DNA of 64,000 nt. Origin: Deltaproteobacteria bacterium CSP1-8 (GTDB lineage: Bacteria; Desulfobacterota; Deferrimicrobia; Deferrimicrobiales; Deferrimicrobiaceae). The position numbers were made by a program, and so were the translations under genes. Under the pieces are notes generated by a model. It ran no database searches, was not told the origin of the DNA, and saw only the letters and a list, made by a program, of their open reading frames with translations. This document shows, in pieces, positions 24,638 through 32,854 of this stretch (position 1 is the stretch's first letter; every line of letters starts with the position of its first letter). The stretch covers positions 1-64,000 of the forward strand of contig LDXO01000007.1 in assembly GCA_001443455.1 (NCBI GenBank), written 5' to 3'.

Positions 24638-25717
24638 ATGGGGCCGCCGGGTATCCGGAGGATCCTCGTGGTGAAACTCTCGGCGCTGGGGGACGTGGCC
24701 CACGCCCTCCCCGTCGTCGACTACCTCCGCAAGGAGGCCCCCGGCGCGCAGGTGGACTGGGTGGTCGAACGGCGGTTCGCCCCCCTGCTCGAGAGGAATC
24801 CGGGCCTGCGCCGCGTGATCCCTCTCGACCTCAAGGCGTGGAAGAGGCAGTGGACGGCCCGGGATGCCCGCCGGGAAGCCGGGGAGGCGGTCCGGAACCT
24901 GCGCGACGGGAAGTACGACCTCGCCTTCGACATCCAGGGGAACGCCAAGAGCGGGGTCGTGACCCGCCTCTCGGGCGCCCCGTTGCGATACGGGTTCGAC
25001 CGGCAGGGGGTGCGGGAGGTCCCGAATCTCCTTTTCACCAACCGGAAGATCGCCCTGCAGCCGGAGGACCGCCACGTCAGCCAGAAATACCTGCGGGTCG
25101 TGGCCGCCCCGTTCGGCGGCCGGTTCGACCTCGGTGCGCTTACGATGGACATCGCGACCTCTCCCGGGGAGGAGGAACTCGCGGGGCGCACCGTGCGGGA
25201 ACTCGCGCCCGGCGCGTCGCCGGTCGTGGTCGTTCACCCCGGCACGACCTGGGGCACCAAGCGGATGGCCCCCGAGTTCTGGGCCGGGGCGGTACGCGTT
25301 CTGCAGGCTCGGTACTCCCGGCTGGGGGTCCTCCTCTCCTGGGGGAGCGCGGAGGAACGGGACGAGGCCGTGAGGATCCGGGTGAGGGCCGGAACGGGGG
25401 TGGAGCTGCTCCCTCGGCTCTCCCTCAAGGAGCTCGCTGCGGTTTTTCGCCGTTGCGGGTATCTCCTCGCGCCCGACACGGGCCCCCTGCACATCGCGGC
25501 GGCGGTGGGCGCCAGGACCGTTTCCGTCTTCCGCGTGACCGACGGGAACCGGAACGCGCCGTACGGGCCGAACCACCGGTTCGTGCAGGCGCCGATGCCG
25601 TGTACCGCCTGCCTGCGCAAGCGGTGCGACCGGGACGCCGAGTGCCGGGAGAGCATTTCGCCGGAGGACGTGGCGAAGGAGATGGTGTCGCTCATCGGAG
25701 AGGGGCAATCCGCATGA
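24638..25717 (+). CDS. waaC: lipopolysaccharide heptosyltransferase I (GT9)
   Basis: WaaC adds the first heptose to Kdo of lipid A. The 359-residue GT9 protein starts ILVVKLSALGDVAHALPVV, as in WaaC, contains VDWVVERRFAPLLERNP and DIQGNAKSGVVTRLSGA, and ends with the donor-site motif APDTGPLHIAAAVGARTVSVF. It lies one base after waaF and overlaps the next gene by four bases, so it is part of the same operon. The presence of WaaC, WaaF and further GT9 proteins shows a heptose-containing core. Confidence 0.88.
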   Translation: MGPPGIRRILVVKLSALGDVAHALPVVDYLRKEAPGAQVDWVVERRFAPLLERNPGLRRVIPLDLKAWKRQWTARDARREAGEAVRNLRDGKYDLAFDIQGNAKSGVVTRLSGAPLRYGFDRQGVREVPNLLFTNRKIALQPEDRHVSQKYLRVVAAPFGGRFDLGALTMDIATSPGEEELAGRTVRELAPGASPVVVVHPGTTWGTKRMAPEFWAGAVRVLQARYSRLGVLLSWGSAEERDEAVRIRVRAGTGVELLPRLSLKELAAVFRRCGYLLAPDTGPLHIAAAVGARTVSVFRVTDGNRNAPYGPNHRFVQAPMPCTACLRKRCDRDAECRESISPEDVAKEMVSLIGEGQSA

Positions 25718-26463
25718 AGAAATTCAGCGCGATCCTGATCACGAAGAACGAGGAGCGAAACGTCGCCGAATGCATCGCAACCCTCACGTTCGTCGACGAG
25801 GTGGTCGTGGTCGACTCGGGGAGCACGGACCGCACGGAAGAACTGTGCCGCCGGGACCCGCGCGTTCGGTGGTTCGCGGAGGAATGGAAGGGGTACGGGC
25901 CGCAGAAGAACAGCGCCCTCGAGAAGGCGGCGGCCCCGTGGGTCTTCAGCATCGACGCCGACGAGCGGGTCACGCCCGATCTCGCGGAGGAGATCCAAGC
26001 GCTCGATCTCCTGCATGCGCCGGAAGAAGGGTTCCGGGTTTCCCGGAGGAATTTCTTCGGGGGGAAATGGGTCCGCGGGGGGGGGTGGTACCCCGATTAC
26101 GTGGTGCGGCTCTGGCGCAAGGACCGGGGGCGCTTCGACGGCCGCGCGGTCCACGAGTCGGTACATGTGGCTGGTCCCGTGGGTACCCTCAAGGGGGAGA
26201 TGCTCCACTTCACATACCGGGACACGGCCGACTTCCTCGACCGGATGAACCGCTACTCCACCCTGGCGGCGCGGGAGATGGCCCGTTCGGGCAGACGGGC
26301 CAAGTCCCTTGACCTACTGTTCCGGCCTGCGTTCACCTTTTTCCGGATGTTCGTACTGAAGCGCGGCTTTCTCGACGGGGCGCTGGGCTTCCGGCTCGCG
26401 GTCCTGTATGCGGCGTACACCTTCGCGAAGTACGCCAAGCTGGGGGAAACGGATGGGGGATAG
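25714..26463 (+). CDS. GT2 glycosyltransferase, WaaE/KdtX-like
   Basis: The 249-residue GT-A enzyme begins FSAILITKNEERNVAECI, has VVVDSGSTDRTEEL and the DxD-type SIDADERVTPDL, and the family block GGGWYPDYVVRLWRKDRGRF. This combination matches WaaE/KdtX-type transferases, which add beta-glucose to heptose I of the LPS core. Its ATG overlaps the waaC stop. A C-terminal amphipathic stretch (FFRMFVLKRGFLDGALGF) is shared by relatives and probably touches the membrane. Confidence 0.85.
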   Translation: MKKFSAILITKNEERNVAECIATLTFVDEVVVVDSGSTDRTEELCRRDPRVRWFAEEWKGYGPQKNSALEKAAAPWVFSIDADERVTPDLAEEIQALDLLHAPEEGFRVSRRNFFGGKWVRGGGWYPDYVVRLWRKDRGRFDGRAVHESVHVAGPVGTLKGEMLHFTYRDTADFLDRMNRYSTLAAREMARSGRRAKSLDLLFRPAFTFFRMFVLKRGFLDGALGFRLAVLYAAYTFAKYAKLGETDGG

Positions 26464-26514
26464 GCTCGCGAGGATGTCCGGGCCCGCGGAGCGCTCCCAC
26501 GGACGACAGGTTGC

Positions 26515-27654
26515 ATGATGCCGGGATTGCGGTTGGCATTCATCAAGAAACGGTTTTCCTTCCATGGGGGGGGAGAGCGCTACCTCCAGACACTTGTCGG
26601 CCAACTAGGGAAGGAAGGGCATGAGGTTCACGTATTTGCCGAAAATTGGTCGGAGGAGAAAGGGATACGATTTCACAGGGTGAAAGGCTCCCGCCGGGGT
26701 TCTTTTTCCTCCGTGCTCGCGTTCAACCGGAATGCCGGCAGGGCACTACGGTCCCGGGACGCTTTCCACTGTGTGGTCAGTTTCGAACGCACCACCTGCC
26801 AGGACATCTATCGCGCCGGCGAGGGATGCCATGCCGAATGGCTGCGCAAACGGTCTGCCGTCGAGCCGCTATACAAGCGCCTCTCGTTCCGGGTGAACCC
26901 GCTCCACATCTCTCTCCTCCGTCTCGAGCGGGAGATCTTCGACCGGACAAAGGTGCTGATCGCTAACTCCCGCATGGTGAAAGACGAGATCGTTCGCCAC
27001 TACGGGGTCTCACCCGGGAAGATCACCGTGCTCTACAACGGAGTGGACGTCCGTCGCTTTTCCCCGGAGAACCGGGCTCTCTGGAGGGAGAGGATGCGGA
27101 AGGAGCTGCGGATCCCGGATTCCACCGCGGTGGTGCTCTTCGTCGGAACCGGGTTTGCCCGGAAAGGGCTGGGTGCCCTGGTGGAGGCAATGGGACTCCT
27201 GAAAAGCGACGACCTGTGCCTTTGGGTCGTCGGCAGGGGGGGCGCAGCCCCGTATCTCGGGAAGGCGGAGAACGCGGGTGTGAAAGACCGGATCCATTTC
27301 CTCGGACCGCGGGAGGGGATCGAGCGTTATTATGCCGCGGCTGACCTCTTCGTCTTGCCGACCCTGTATGACCCGGGGAGCAATGCCACGATGGAGGCGC
27401 TGGCGGCCGGACTTCCTGTGATCACCACGACCGGCAACGGCGTGGCGGAGCTGATCTCCGACGGGGAGGAAGGGTACGCGGTGGAGGACCCGCTGGACGC
27501 CCGGAGGTTGGCGGACCGGATGCGGGCCTGCCTGGGCTCGCGGGAGGCCATGGGAAGAAAGGCGGTGGAAGTGGCCAGGCGATATACCATCGAGGCATCC
27601 GCCCGGGAGTTCATCGCGTTGATTAACAAGGTCGGGGAAAACGGGGCAGGGTGA
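26515..27654 (+). CDS. GT4 glycosyltransferase, WaaG-like
   Basis: The 379-residue GT-B enzyme begins RLAFIKKRFSFHGGGERYLQ, a start shared with WaaG-type LPS core transferases, and has LYNGVDVRRFSPENR in the linker, a second domain beginning VVLFVGTGFARKGL, and the E-X7-E motif in YDPGSNATMEALAAGLPVI. WaaG adds glucose to heptose II in enterobacteria; here the sugar is uncertain. Two in-frame ATGs (26515 and 26518) are possible. It follows the GT2 gene after 51 bp. Confidence 0.85.
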   Translation: MMPGLRLAFIKKRFSFHGGGERYLQTLVGQLGKEGHEVHVFAENWSEEKGIRFHRVKGSRRGSFSSVLAFNRNAGRALRSRDAFHCVVSFERTTCQDIYRAGEGCHAEWLRKRSAVEPLYKRLSFRVNPLHISLLRLEREIFDRTKVLIANSRMVKDEIVRHYGVSPGKITVLYNGVDVRRFSPENRALWRERMRKELRIPDSTAVVLFVGTGFARKGLGALVEAMGLLKSDDLCLWVVGRGGAAPYLGKAENAGVKDRIHFLGPREGIERYYAAADLFVLPTLYDPGSNATMEALAAGLPVITTTGNGVAELISDGEEGYAVEDPLDARRLADRMRACLGSREAMGRKAVEVARRYTIEASAREFIALINKVGENGAG

Positions 27655-27662
27655 GGGGGCGC

Positions 27663-28802
27663 ATGATCGATTTCCATGACATTCTCCGCATCCTGGTGAT
27701 CAAGCTGCGGCACATCGGAGATGTCCTTCTCACCGCCCCGGTATTCCGGGCCCTTCGGGAAACCTTTCCGGGGGCAAGGATATGCGCGCTTGTTCATTCC
27801 GGCACCCAGGACGTCCTTGAGGGGAACCCGGACATCGACGAGGTGCTCGTGTTCGACCGGGGGGTGAAGAACCTCCCCTTCCCCCGGCAGGTTGTGCGGG
27901 AGGGGAAGTTCGCCCGCGGGATTCGGGAAAGGGGCTTCGACCTTGCCATCGATCTCACCGGGGGCGATCGCGCGGCGATCCTCTCGTATCTCTCCGGCGC
28001 GAGATACCGGATCGGGTGGCGGGACCGGAAGGGGTTTGCGGGCAAGCGGTGGATGTACACGAACCTGCATTCACCCGACCAGAATTGCCACATGGTGGCG
28101 CAGAACCTCTCCGTCGTCCGATCCGTGGGGATAACGACGCGAAACGCAGCAGTTACCTTTCCCGTCTCTGCCAAAGACCGGGAAAGGGCGAAAGAGATCC
28201 TGCGGGAATATTCCGGGAACGGGCGCATCGTACACGTCCACCCCACGTCGCGGTGGATGTTCAAGTGCTGGAAAGACGAGTACGTCGCGGAGGTGATCCG
28301 CCGCCTGGTGGACCGGGGTGTCACCGTGCTCCTCACGACCTCGCCCGCCCCCCGGGAAGTGGAACGAGGCGGGAGGATCAAGGTGCTCCTCGGGGATGCT
28401 CCCGGCGTCGTGGACCTGCGCGGGAGGGTTACCCTCAGGCAGCTCGGAGCGCTATCGGAGATCTCCGACCTGTTTCTGGGCGTGGATTCGGCTCCCATGC
28501 ACATCGCCGCCGCGGTGGGGACTCCCGTCGTGGCCCTGTTCGGTCCCTCCGGCGTTCACAATTGGGGTCCCTGGGACAATGAGTCGGCCCGGGAGGCGGG
28601 GGAAAGCCTCCGGATGCCGTACGCCCGGAGAAGGGGGAACCAGGTTTTCGGCATCCACACGGCGGTTCAAAGAGACTGGGATTGCGTCCCCTGCGGGGAA
28701 AGCGGGTGTGAATCCACGAAGTGGTGCCGCTGTCTCGATGATATTCTGCCGGAGGAAATTTTCCCTCTCGTCGCAGGGAAATTAGGACTCGGAGAAGGGT
28801 GA
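27663..28802 (+). CDS. third heptosyltransferase-like GT9 protein (WaaQ-like)
   Basis: The 379-residue GT9 protein starts ILVIKLRHIGDVLLTAPVF, as in WaaQ (heptosyltransferase III), and has HVHPTSRWMFKCWKDEYVAE and GVDSAPMHIAAAVGTPVVALFGPS at the donor site. WaaQ adds a branching heptose to heptose II. I prefer ATG 27663, which has GAGGGGGC upstream, over the GTG at 27651 that overlaps the previous stop. The C-terminus holds five cysteines (CVPCGESGCESTKWCRC), perhaps a metal site. Confidence 0.82.
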   Translation: MIDFHDILRILVIKLRHIGDVLLTAPVFRALRETFPGARICALVHSGTQDVLEGNPDIDEVLVFDRGVKNLPFPRQVVREGKFARGIRERGFDLAIDLTGGDRAAILSYLSGARYRIGWRDRKGFAGKRWMYTNLHSPDQNCHMVAQNLSVVRSVGITTRNAAVTFPVSAKDRERAKEILREYSGNGRIVHVHPTSRWMFKCWKDEYVAEVIRRLVDRGVTVLLTTSPAPREVERGGRIKVLLGDAPGVVDLRGRVTLRQLGALSEISDLFLGVDSAPMHIAAAVGTPVVALFGPSGVHNWGPWDNESAREAGESLRMPYARRRGNQVFGIHTAVQRDWDCVPCGESGCESTKWCRCLDDILPEEIFPLVAGKLGLGEG

Positions 28803-29939
28803 ATGCTCACGATCCTCCATACGGAATCCTCCGACGGGTGGGGAGGGCAGGAGATACGGATCCTGCGCGAGTCCCTGGGAATGGCGCGACGGGGACACAG
28901 GGTCCTCATCGCGGCGGCTCCCGAGGCTTCTCTCTACGACCGGGCGAAAGCCTCGGGGCTGACCGCCATCCCTTTCCGGTTCAACAAGCGGAACCCCGTC
29001 GATTATTATCGCCTCTCGGTCCTCGTGAACCGGGAACGGGTGGACATCGTCAACACCCATAGCTCCGGCGACAGCTGGGTGGCCGGGGTCGGAGCGAAAT
29101 TTGCCAGAAGAGCCCCCCTCATCATCCGGACACGCCACCTCTCCACGCCGATCAGCCGCTCTTTCCTCAGCAGGATCCTGTACGACTCCCTCCCCGATGT
29201 CGTGTTGACCACGGGAGAGGAGATCCGCAGGCGGATGATCGCGGTCAATCGATTCCGGGGAGAAAGGATCCTCTCGGTTCCCACCGGCGTCGACGTGGAG
29301 CGTTTCGACCCGGAGAAGGTGAAGCCGTCCCTCGCGGCGGGAAGCGCGGCCGTCGGGATGGTGTCCGTGCTCCGGAGCTGGAAAGGGCATGAGCACTTCC
29401 TCCGGGCGGTTCCCGGGATTCGCCAGGAAGTTCCGCTGGCGACGTTCGTCATCGTCGGGGATGGCCCCCAGCGGGACAACATCAGGAACCTCGTGGCGGA
29501 CCTGGGGTTGCAGGACAGGGTCCTGCTGCTGGGTCACCGGGAAGACATCCCGGAAGTCATCGCTTCCCTGGACGTCCTGGTTCACCCTTCCTACGCCAAC
29601 GAGGGAGTTCCGCAGTCGGTTCTGCAGGCTCTTCTGATGGGGAAGCCGGTGGTCGCAGCGGATGTGGGGGGCATCGGCGAGGTGGTGCGGGACGGGGAGA
29701 CGGGGTACCTCATTCCGCCGAAAGATCCTTCCGCCCTCGCCGCGAAAGTGGTTGCCCTGCTCCGAAATAGGGAACTGGGGAAACGACTCGCGGACCGGGG
29801 GAGAACCCTAGTCCTTCGGGAGTACTCCTTCGAAAGCATGCTGGACCGGATCGAGGATCTGTACCGGCGATTGCGGGAGGGGCGGGATATCGCCCGGCCC
29901 GCTGCGGATGGACGATGGGAAAAACCTGGAAGAGGATGA
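28803..29939 (+). CDS. GT4 glycosyltransferase
   Basis: The 378-residue GT-B enzyme begins ILHTESSDGWGGQEIRILRE, has SVPTGVDVERFDPEK in the linker, GDGPQRDNIRNLVADLGL in the second domain, and the donor motif YANEGVPQSVLQALLMGKPV followed by VGGIGEVVRDGETGYL. This start resembles LPS core transferases that sit next to WaaQ-like genes. Substrate unknown. It begins immediately after the previous stop and overlaps the next gene by 25 bp, so expression is coupled. Confidence 0.82.
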   Translation: MLTILHTESSDGWGGQEIRILRESLGMARRGHRVLIAAAPEASLYDRAKASGLTAIPFRFNKRNPVDYYRLSVLVNRERVDIVNTHSSGDSWVAGVGAKFARRAPLIIRTRHLSTPISRSFLSRILYDSLPDVVLTTGEEIRRRMIAVNRFRGERILSVPTGVDVERFDPEKVKPSLAAGSAAVGMVSVLRSWKGHEHFLRAVPGIRQEVPLATFVIVGDGPQRDNIRNLVADLGLQDRVLLLGHREDIPEVIASLDVLVHPSYANEGVPQSVLQALLMGKPVVAADVGGIGEVVRDGETGYLIPPKDPSALAAKVVALLRNRELGKRLADRGRTLVLREYSFESMLDRIEDLYRRLREGRDIARPAADGRWEKPGRG

Positions 29940-31039
29940 AAAACGCCGCCCTTCTCCGTGCGGTAGCCGCGTATCGGAGACGGCATCTCCCCGACGGGAA
30001 GGGTTCCCGTGGCGGGGCGTCCCGTTTTCTGATCGTCAGCTCCACCGGCATCGGGGATACCCTGTGGGGAACTCCTGCGATTTATGCCCTCCGAAAGGCG
30101 CTGCCGGATTCTTCCATTGCGGTGCTGACGAGCGACGCAGGACAGGAGGTGCTCGCGGGGAACCCGGCCATCGACGAGATATTCGTGTTTCGGCGCGGCG
30201 CGGCGGGATATTGGCGGCTTGTGCGTTCCCTGATGACGGTCCGGCGGAGGGGAGTGGACGCGGTCCTTTTCTTCCACGCCTCGGACCGGATACTCTGGCC
30301 CTTGTGCGCCTTCATGGGGGCACCCTTTCTCATCGGCCTTGCCGGGCAGAGCAAGGGGCAGGACGAGATCCTGACCGCCGCGATTTCCTTGGGGGATGAG
30401 ATTCATTGGGCACAAGCGCGGTTTTCCCTCCTTCGGGAAGTGGGCGTGAATGCGACACCAGGCCCCATACGCTTGTATTTGAACGGCAAGGACAGGGAAA
30501 GGCCGGAACGGCTGCTTAAGGAAACCGGTTGGGGCAACGTCCCCTTGCTCGTGGGTCTTCATCCGGGATCCAAGGATCCCTTCAAGCAGTGGCCGGAGGA
30601 TAAGTTCGCCCGCCTGGGGAGGGCCTTGGAAAACAAAGCGGGCGCGAAGATCGTGGTTACGGGAGACGCGGAAGAGAGTGCGCTGGCGGCCAAGGTTGCG
30701 GGAAAGATCCCCCAGGCGCTTTCGATGGCGGGGAAACTGTCCATGCGGGAGACCGCGGCGCTGATCGAGAGGATGTCCCTCTTCATCACGAATGACACGG
30801 GCCCGATGCACATCGCCTTTGCCGTGAAGACGCCGACCGTGGCGCTTTTCTCCCCCACGGACCCGGCGCTGTGCGGCCCTTTCCGGGCGGAGGGGTTGAC
30901 CGCCATCATCCGGAAGGAGAAGACCTGTCCGACCTCCTGCGTCGGGAAAGGGTGCGTGGACCCGGTGTGCATGGACCAGATCACCGTTATGGAAGTGTTG
31001 GAAGAGGCGGAGCGGTTGCTCTTCCGGGGAGGCAGATAG
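29915..31039 (+). CDS. fourth GT9 heptosyltransferase-like protein
   Basis: The 374-residue protein has a basic N-terminal extension of about 35 residues, then FLIVSSTGIGDTLWGTPAI (GT9 start), GLHPGSKDPFKQWPEDKFA, and ITNDTGPMHIAFAVKTPTVALF. The extension could be a membrane-binding patch. A start at 29936 would remove seven residues. Its C-terminus has a cysteine cluster (CPTSCVGKGCVDPVC) like the other GT9 proteins of this operon. Four GT9 enzymes in one cluster imply several heptose additions or a heptose-rich outer core. Confidence 0.8.
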   Translation: MGKTWKRMKNAALLRAVAAYRRRHLPDGKGSRGGASRFLIVSSTGIGDTLWGTPAIYALRKALPDSSIAVLTSDAGQEVLAGNPAIDEIFVFRRGAAGYWRLVRSLMTVRRRGVDAVLFFHASDRILWPLCAFMGAPFLIGLAGQSKGQDEILTAAISLGDEIHWAQARFSLLREVGVNATPGPIRLYLNGKDRERPERLLKETGWGNVPLLVGLHPGSKDPFKQWPEDKFARLGRALENKAGAKIVVTGDAEESALAAKVAGKIPQALSMAGKLSMRETAALIERMSLFITNDTGPMHIAFAVKTPTVALFSPTDPALCGPFRAEGLTAIIRKEKTCPTSCVGKGCVDPVCMDQITVMEVLEEAERLLFRGGR

Positions 31040-31042
31040 CGA

Positions 31043-32002
31043 ATGCGGGTCGTCCTCAATTACCGGCGCCCGAACGAACGCCTCGAATACGCGCTCGGGG
31101 AACTGGGGCACGACTGGGTCTACCATTTGTGGGACATACGGAACATTGAGGCCCAGGGGGCTGACGCCGTTCTCTTCGAGTTCAAGCAGATCGTGAAGGA
31201 GGAGCTCCGGTTCGCGGCCCTTTCCCTCCGGCTCCGGAAATGCGGCATCCCGACGGCTACTTGGTGCCTCGACAATCCCAACATCGGGTCGCGGATGTGG
31301 AAACTTCACGCAATCGCGAAGTATCGGCTGGTCGACGTTCTCGCCACCCACTCTCTCCAGGGTTTGGAAGGATACGGAAACGTCCTTTACCTGCCGAACG
31401 CGGCGATGACGCAGCACTACAACCTGGGCGTGCATACCCTGGAGGAGATGCGCGATCCGGGTTTCTGCACCGTGGACGTCTCCTTCATCGGGAACTTCGA
31501 CGGCGAGAGATACCCCGAGCACAGGGAACGGATGCGGCTTCTCGGCGCCCTGGAGGGTATCCTGCGAAAACTAGGTCGTTCCTGCCGGTTCGTGGGAGGG
31601 GACTCCATGGACTACGGCGCGCAGACGGATCTCATTCGGAGAAGCCGGATCAACCTGAACGTCGGTTGCGCCGCCGACCGGTACGACCGGAGGAGCTGGG
31701 GGCTGCCGGAACGATGCTACGGAATCCCCGCGTGCGGCGGGTTCCTTCTGTCCGACGACCGGGAACACGCGAAGGATGATTTCGCGATCGGCGAGGAGAT
31801 CGACCTGTTCCGGGAGCTGCCCGATTGCGTGGAGAAGATCCGCCATTATCTCGATGCACACGAGGAGTCCCGGCGGATCGCGGAGAACGCATATGCCCGG
31901 GTTCACCGCGAACATACTTACCGGCACAGGGTTGCCCGGCTCCTGGGCGCGTTGATGCGGGCAACCGATGGATATTCCGGGGGAAGGGGAAAAACATCGT
32001 GA
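31043..32002 (+). CDS. CgeB-like glycosyltransferase
   Basis: The 319-residue protein resembles the CgeB/spore-maturation group of GT-B proteins: TATWCLDNPNIGSRMWKL, VSFIGNFDGERYPEHRERM, and the C-terminal GLPERCYGIPACGGFLLSDDREH with a conserved glutamate in the donor region. It is shorter than most GT4 enzymes. It lies 3 bp after the GT9 gene and overlaps the methyltransferase start (GTGA). Role inferred: glycan assembly on LPS. Confidence 0.7.
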   Translation: MRVVLNYRRPNERLEYALGELGHDWVYHLWDIRNIEAQGADAVLFEFKQIVKEELRFAALSLRLRKCGIPTATWCLDNPNIGSRMWKLHAIAKYRLVDVLATHSLQGLEGYGNVLYLPNAAMTQHYNLGVHTLEEMRDPGFCTVDVSFIGNFDGERYPEHRERMRLLGALEGILRKLGRSCRFVGGDSMDYGAQTDLIRRSRINLNVGCAADRYDRRSWGLPERCYGIPACGGFLLSDDREHAKDDFAIGEEIDLFRELPDCVEKIRHYLDAHEESRRIAENAYARVHREHTYRHRVARLLGALMRATDGYSGGRGKTS

Positions 32003-32673
32003 GGGTGGAGTACGTATCGTTTACCGACCGGATGGCCCGTATCGAATATGTTGCGACAAGGTTCCGGCGTTTCCTGGCCGGCAAGGTGCTGGATGTCGGC
32101 TGTGACCGGTCGAATCTGAAAACGCTGATTCCGGACATCGCGTATACCGGCCTGGACATCGCCGGGGACCCGGACGTCAAGCTGAACCTGGAAACGATGG
32201 ACCGGTTGCCCTTCGATGACGACTCGTACGAATGCGTGGTCTGCACGGACGTCCTGGAGCATCTCGACAACCTGCACTTCGTGTTCGGCGAGTTGGTCCG
32301 CGTTGCCAGGAACCATCTGATTGTCTCCCTGCCCAACAATTGGACCAACGCCCGGTTGCCCATCGAAAGAGGAAAGGGCTCCTTCGACAAGTACGGCCTG
32401 CCGGTCGAGCCTCCTCCCGATCGCCACAAGTGGTTTTTCGGTCTCCAGGAAGCGGTCGAATTCTTGAGAGGACAGGAGAAAAAATATCCGTTTTCGATTC
32501 TCGAGATGCGGGTTACCGAGAAACCAAGGCCCGTCATGGTCCGCGCGCTGAGAAGGGTGCGGTACCCCTCCCGGGAACGGTACTGGAATCGGTATGCCCA
32601 TACGGTGTGGGCGGTCATGGAAAAAGACCGTGCGAAAGATCCGGACAGAGAAGGGAGGAATCCGTCCGGATAG
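31999..32673 (+). CDS. class I SAM-dependent methyltransferase
   Basis: A 224-residue enzyme with motif I KVLDVGCDRSNLKTL, an acidic residue after strand 2 (YTGLDIAG) and motif IV-like CVVCTDVLEHLDNLHFVF, typical of type-11 methyltransferases. It starts with GTG overlapping the previous stop. Enzymes like this in LPS clusters methylate sugars or end-cap chains; the target is not known. The stop codon lies directly on a short segment homologous to the 3-prime end of the downstream polymerase gene. Confidence 0.8.
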   Translation: MRVEYVSFTDRMARIEYVATRFRRFLAGKVLDVGCDRSNLKTLIPDIAYTGLDIAGDPDVKLNLETMDRLPFDDDSYECVVCTDVLEHLDNLHFVFGELVRVARNHLIVSLPNNWTNARLPIERGKGSFDKYGLPVEPPPDRHKWFFGLQEAVEFLRGQEKKYPFSILEMRVTEKPRPVMVRALRRVRYPSRERYWNRYAHTVWAVMEKDRAKDPDREGRNPSG

Positions 32674-32744
32674 GCCAGAGCACTTCCTCTGCCGCCTCCC
32701 GCAGCATCTCCTCGTACGTGGCGATGTCCGGGGTCTCGCTGCCG
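32671..32744 (-). repeat. polymerase C-terminal fragment, copy 1
   Basis: Read on the minus strand this encodes GSETPDIATYEEMLREAAEE and VL, closely matching the last 25 residues of the polymerase at 34334-36622 (GSEAPDLAKYEEMLREAAEE). It begins at the stop codon of the methyltransferase gene. A third copy lies at 45011-45093. It has no start and no upstream polymerase sequence, so it is a remnant. Confidence 0.75.
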
Positions 32745-32854
32745 AACGGAAGGCCCGTCGGCCGGGCGGATCGGGTCTGCGATTGGGGTGCGGGAGATAA
32801 GCAGGAAGCGGTAGTGCTTGATAGAACAAGCCGAATCCACCGGAAGGATGAGGC

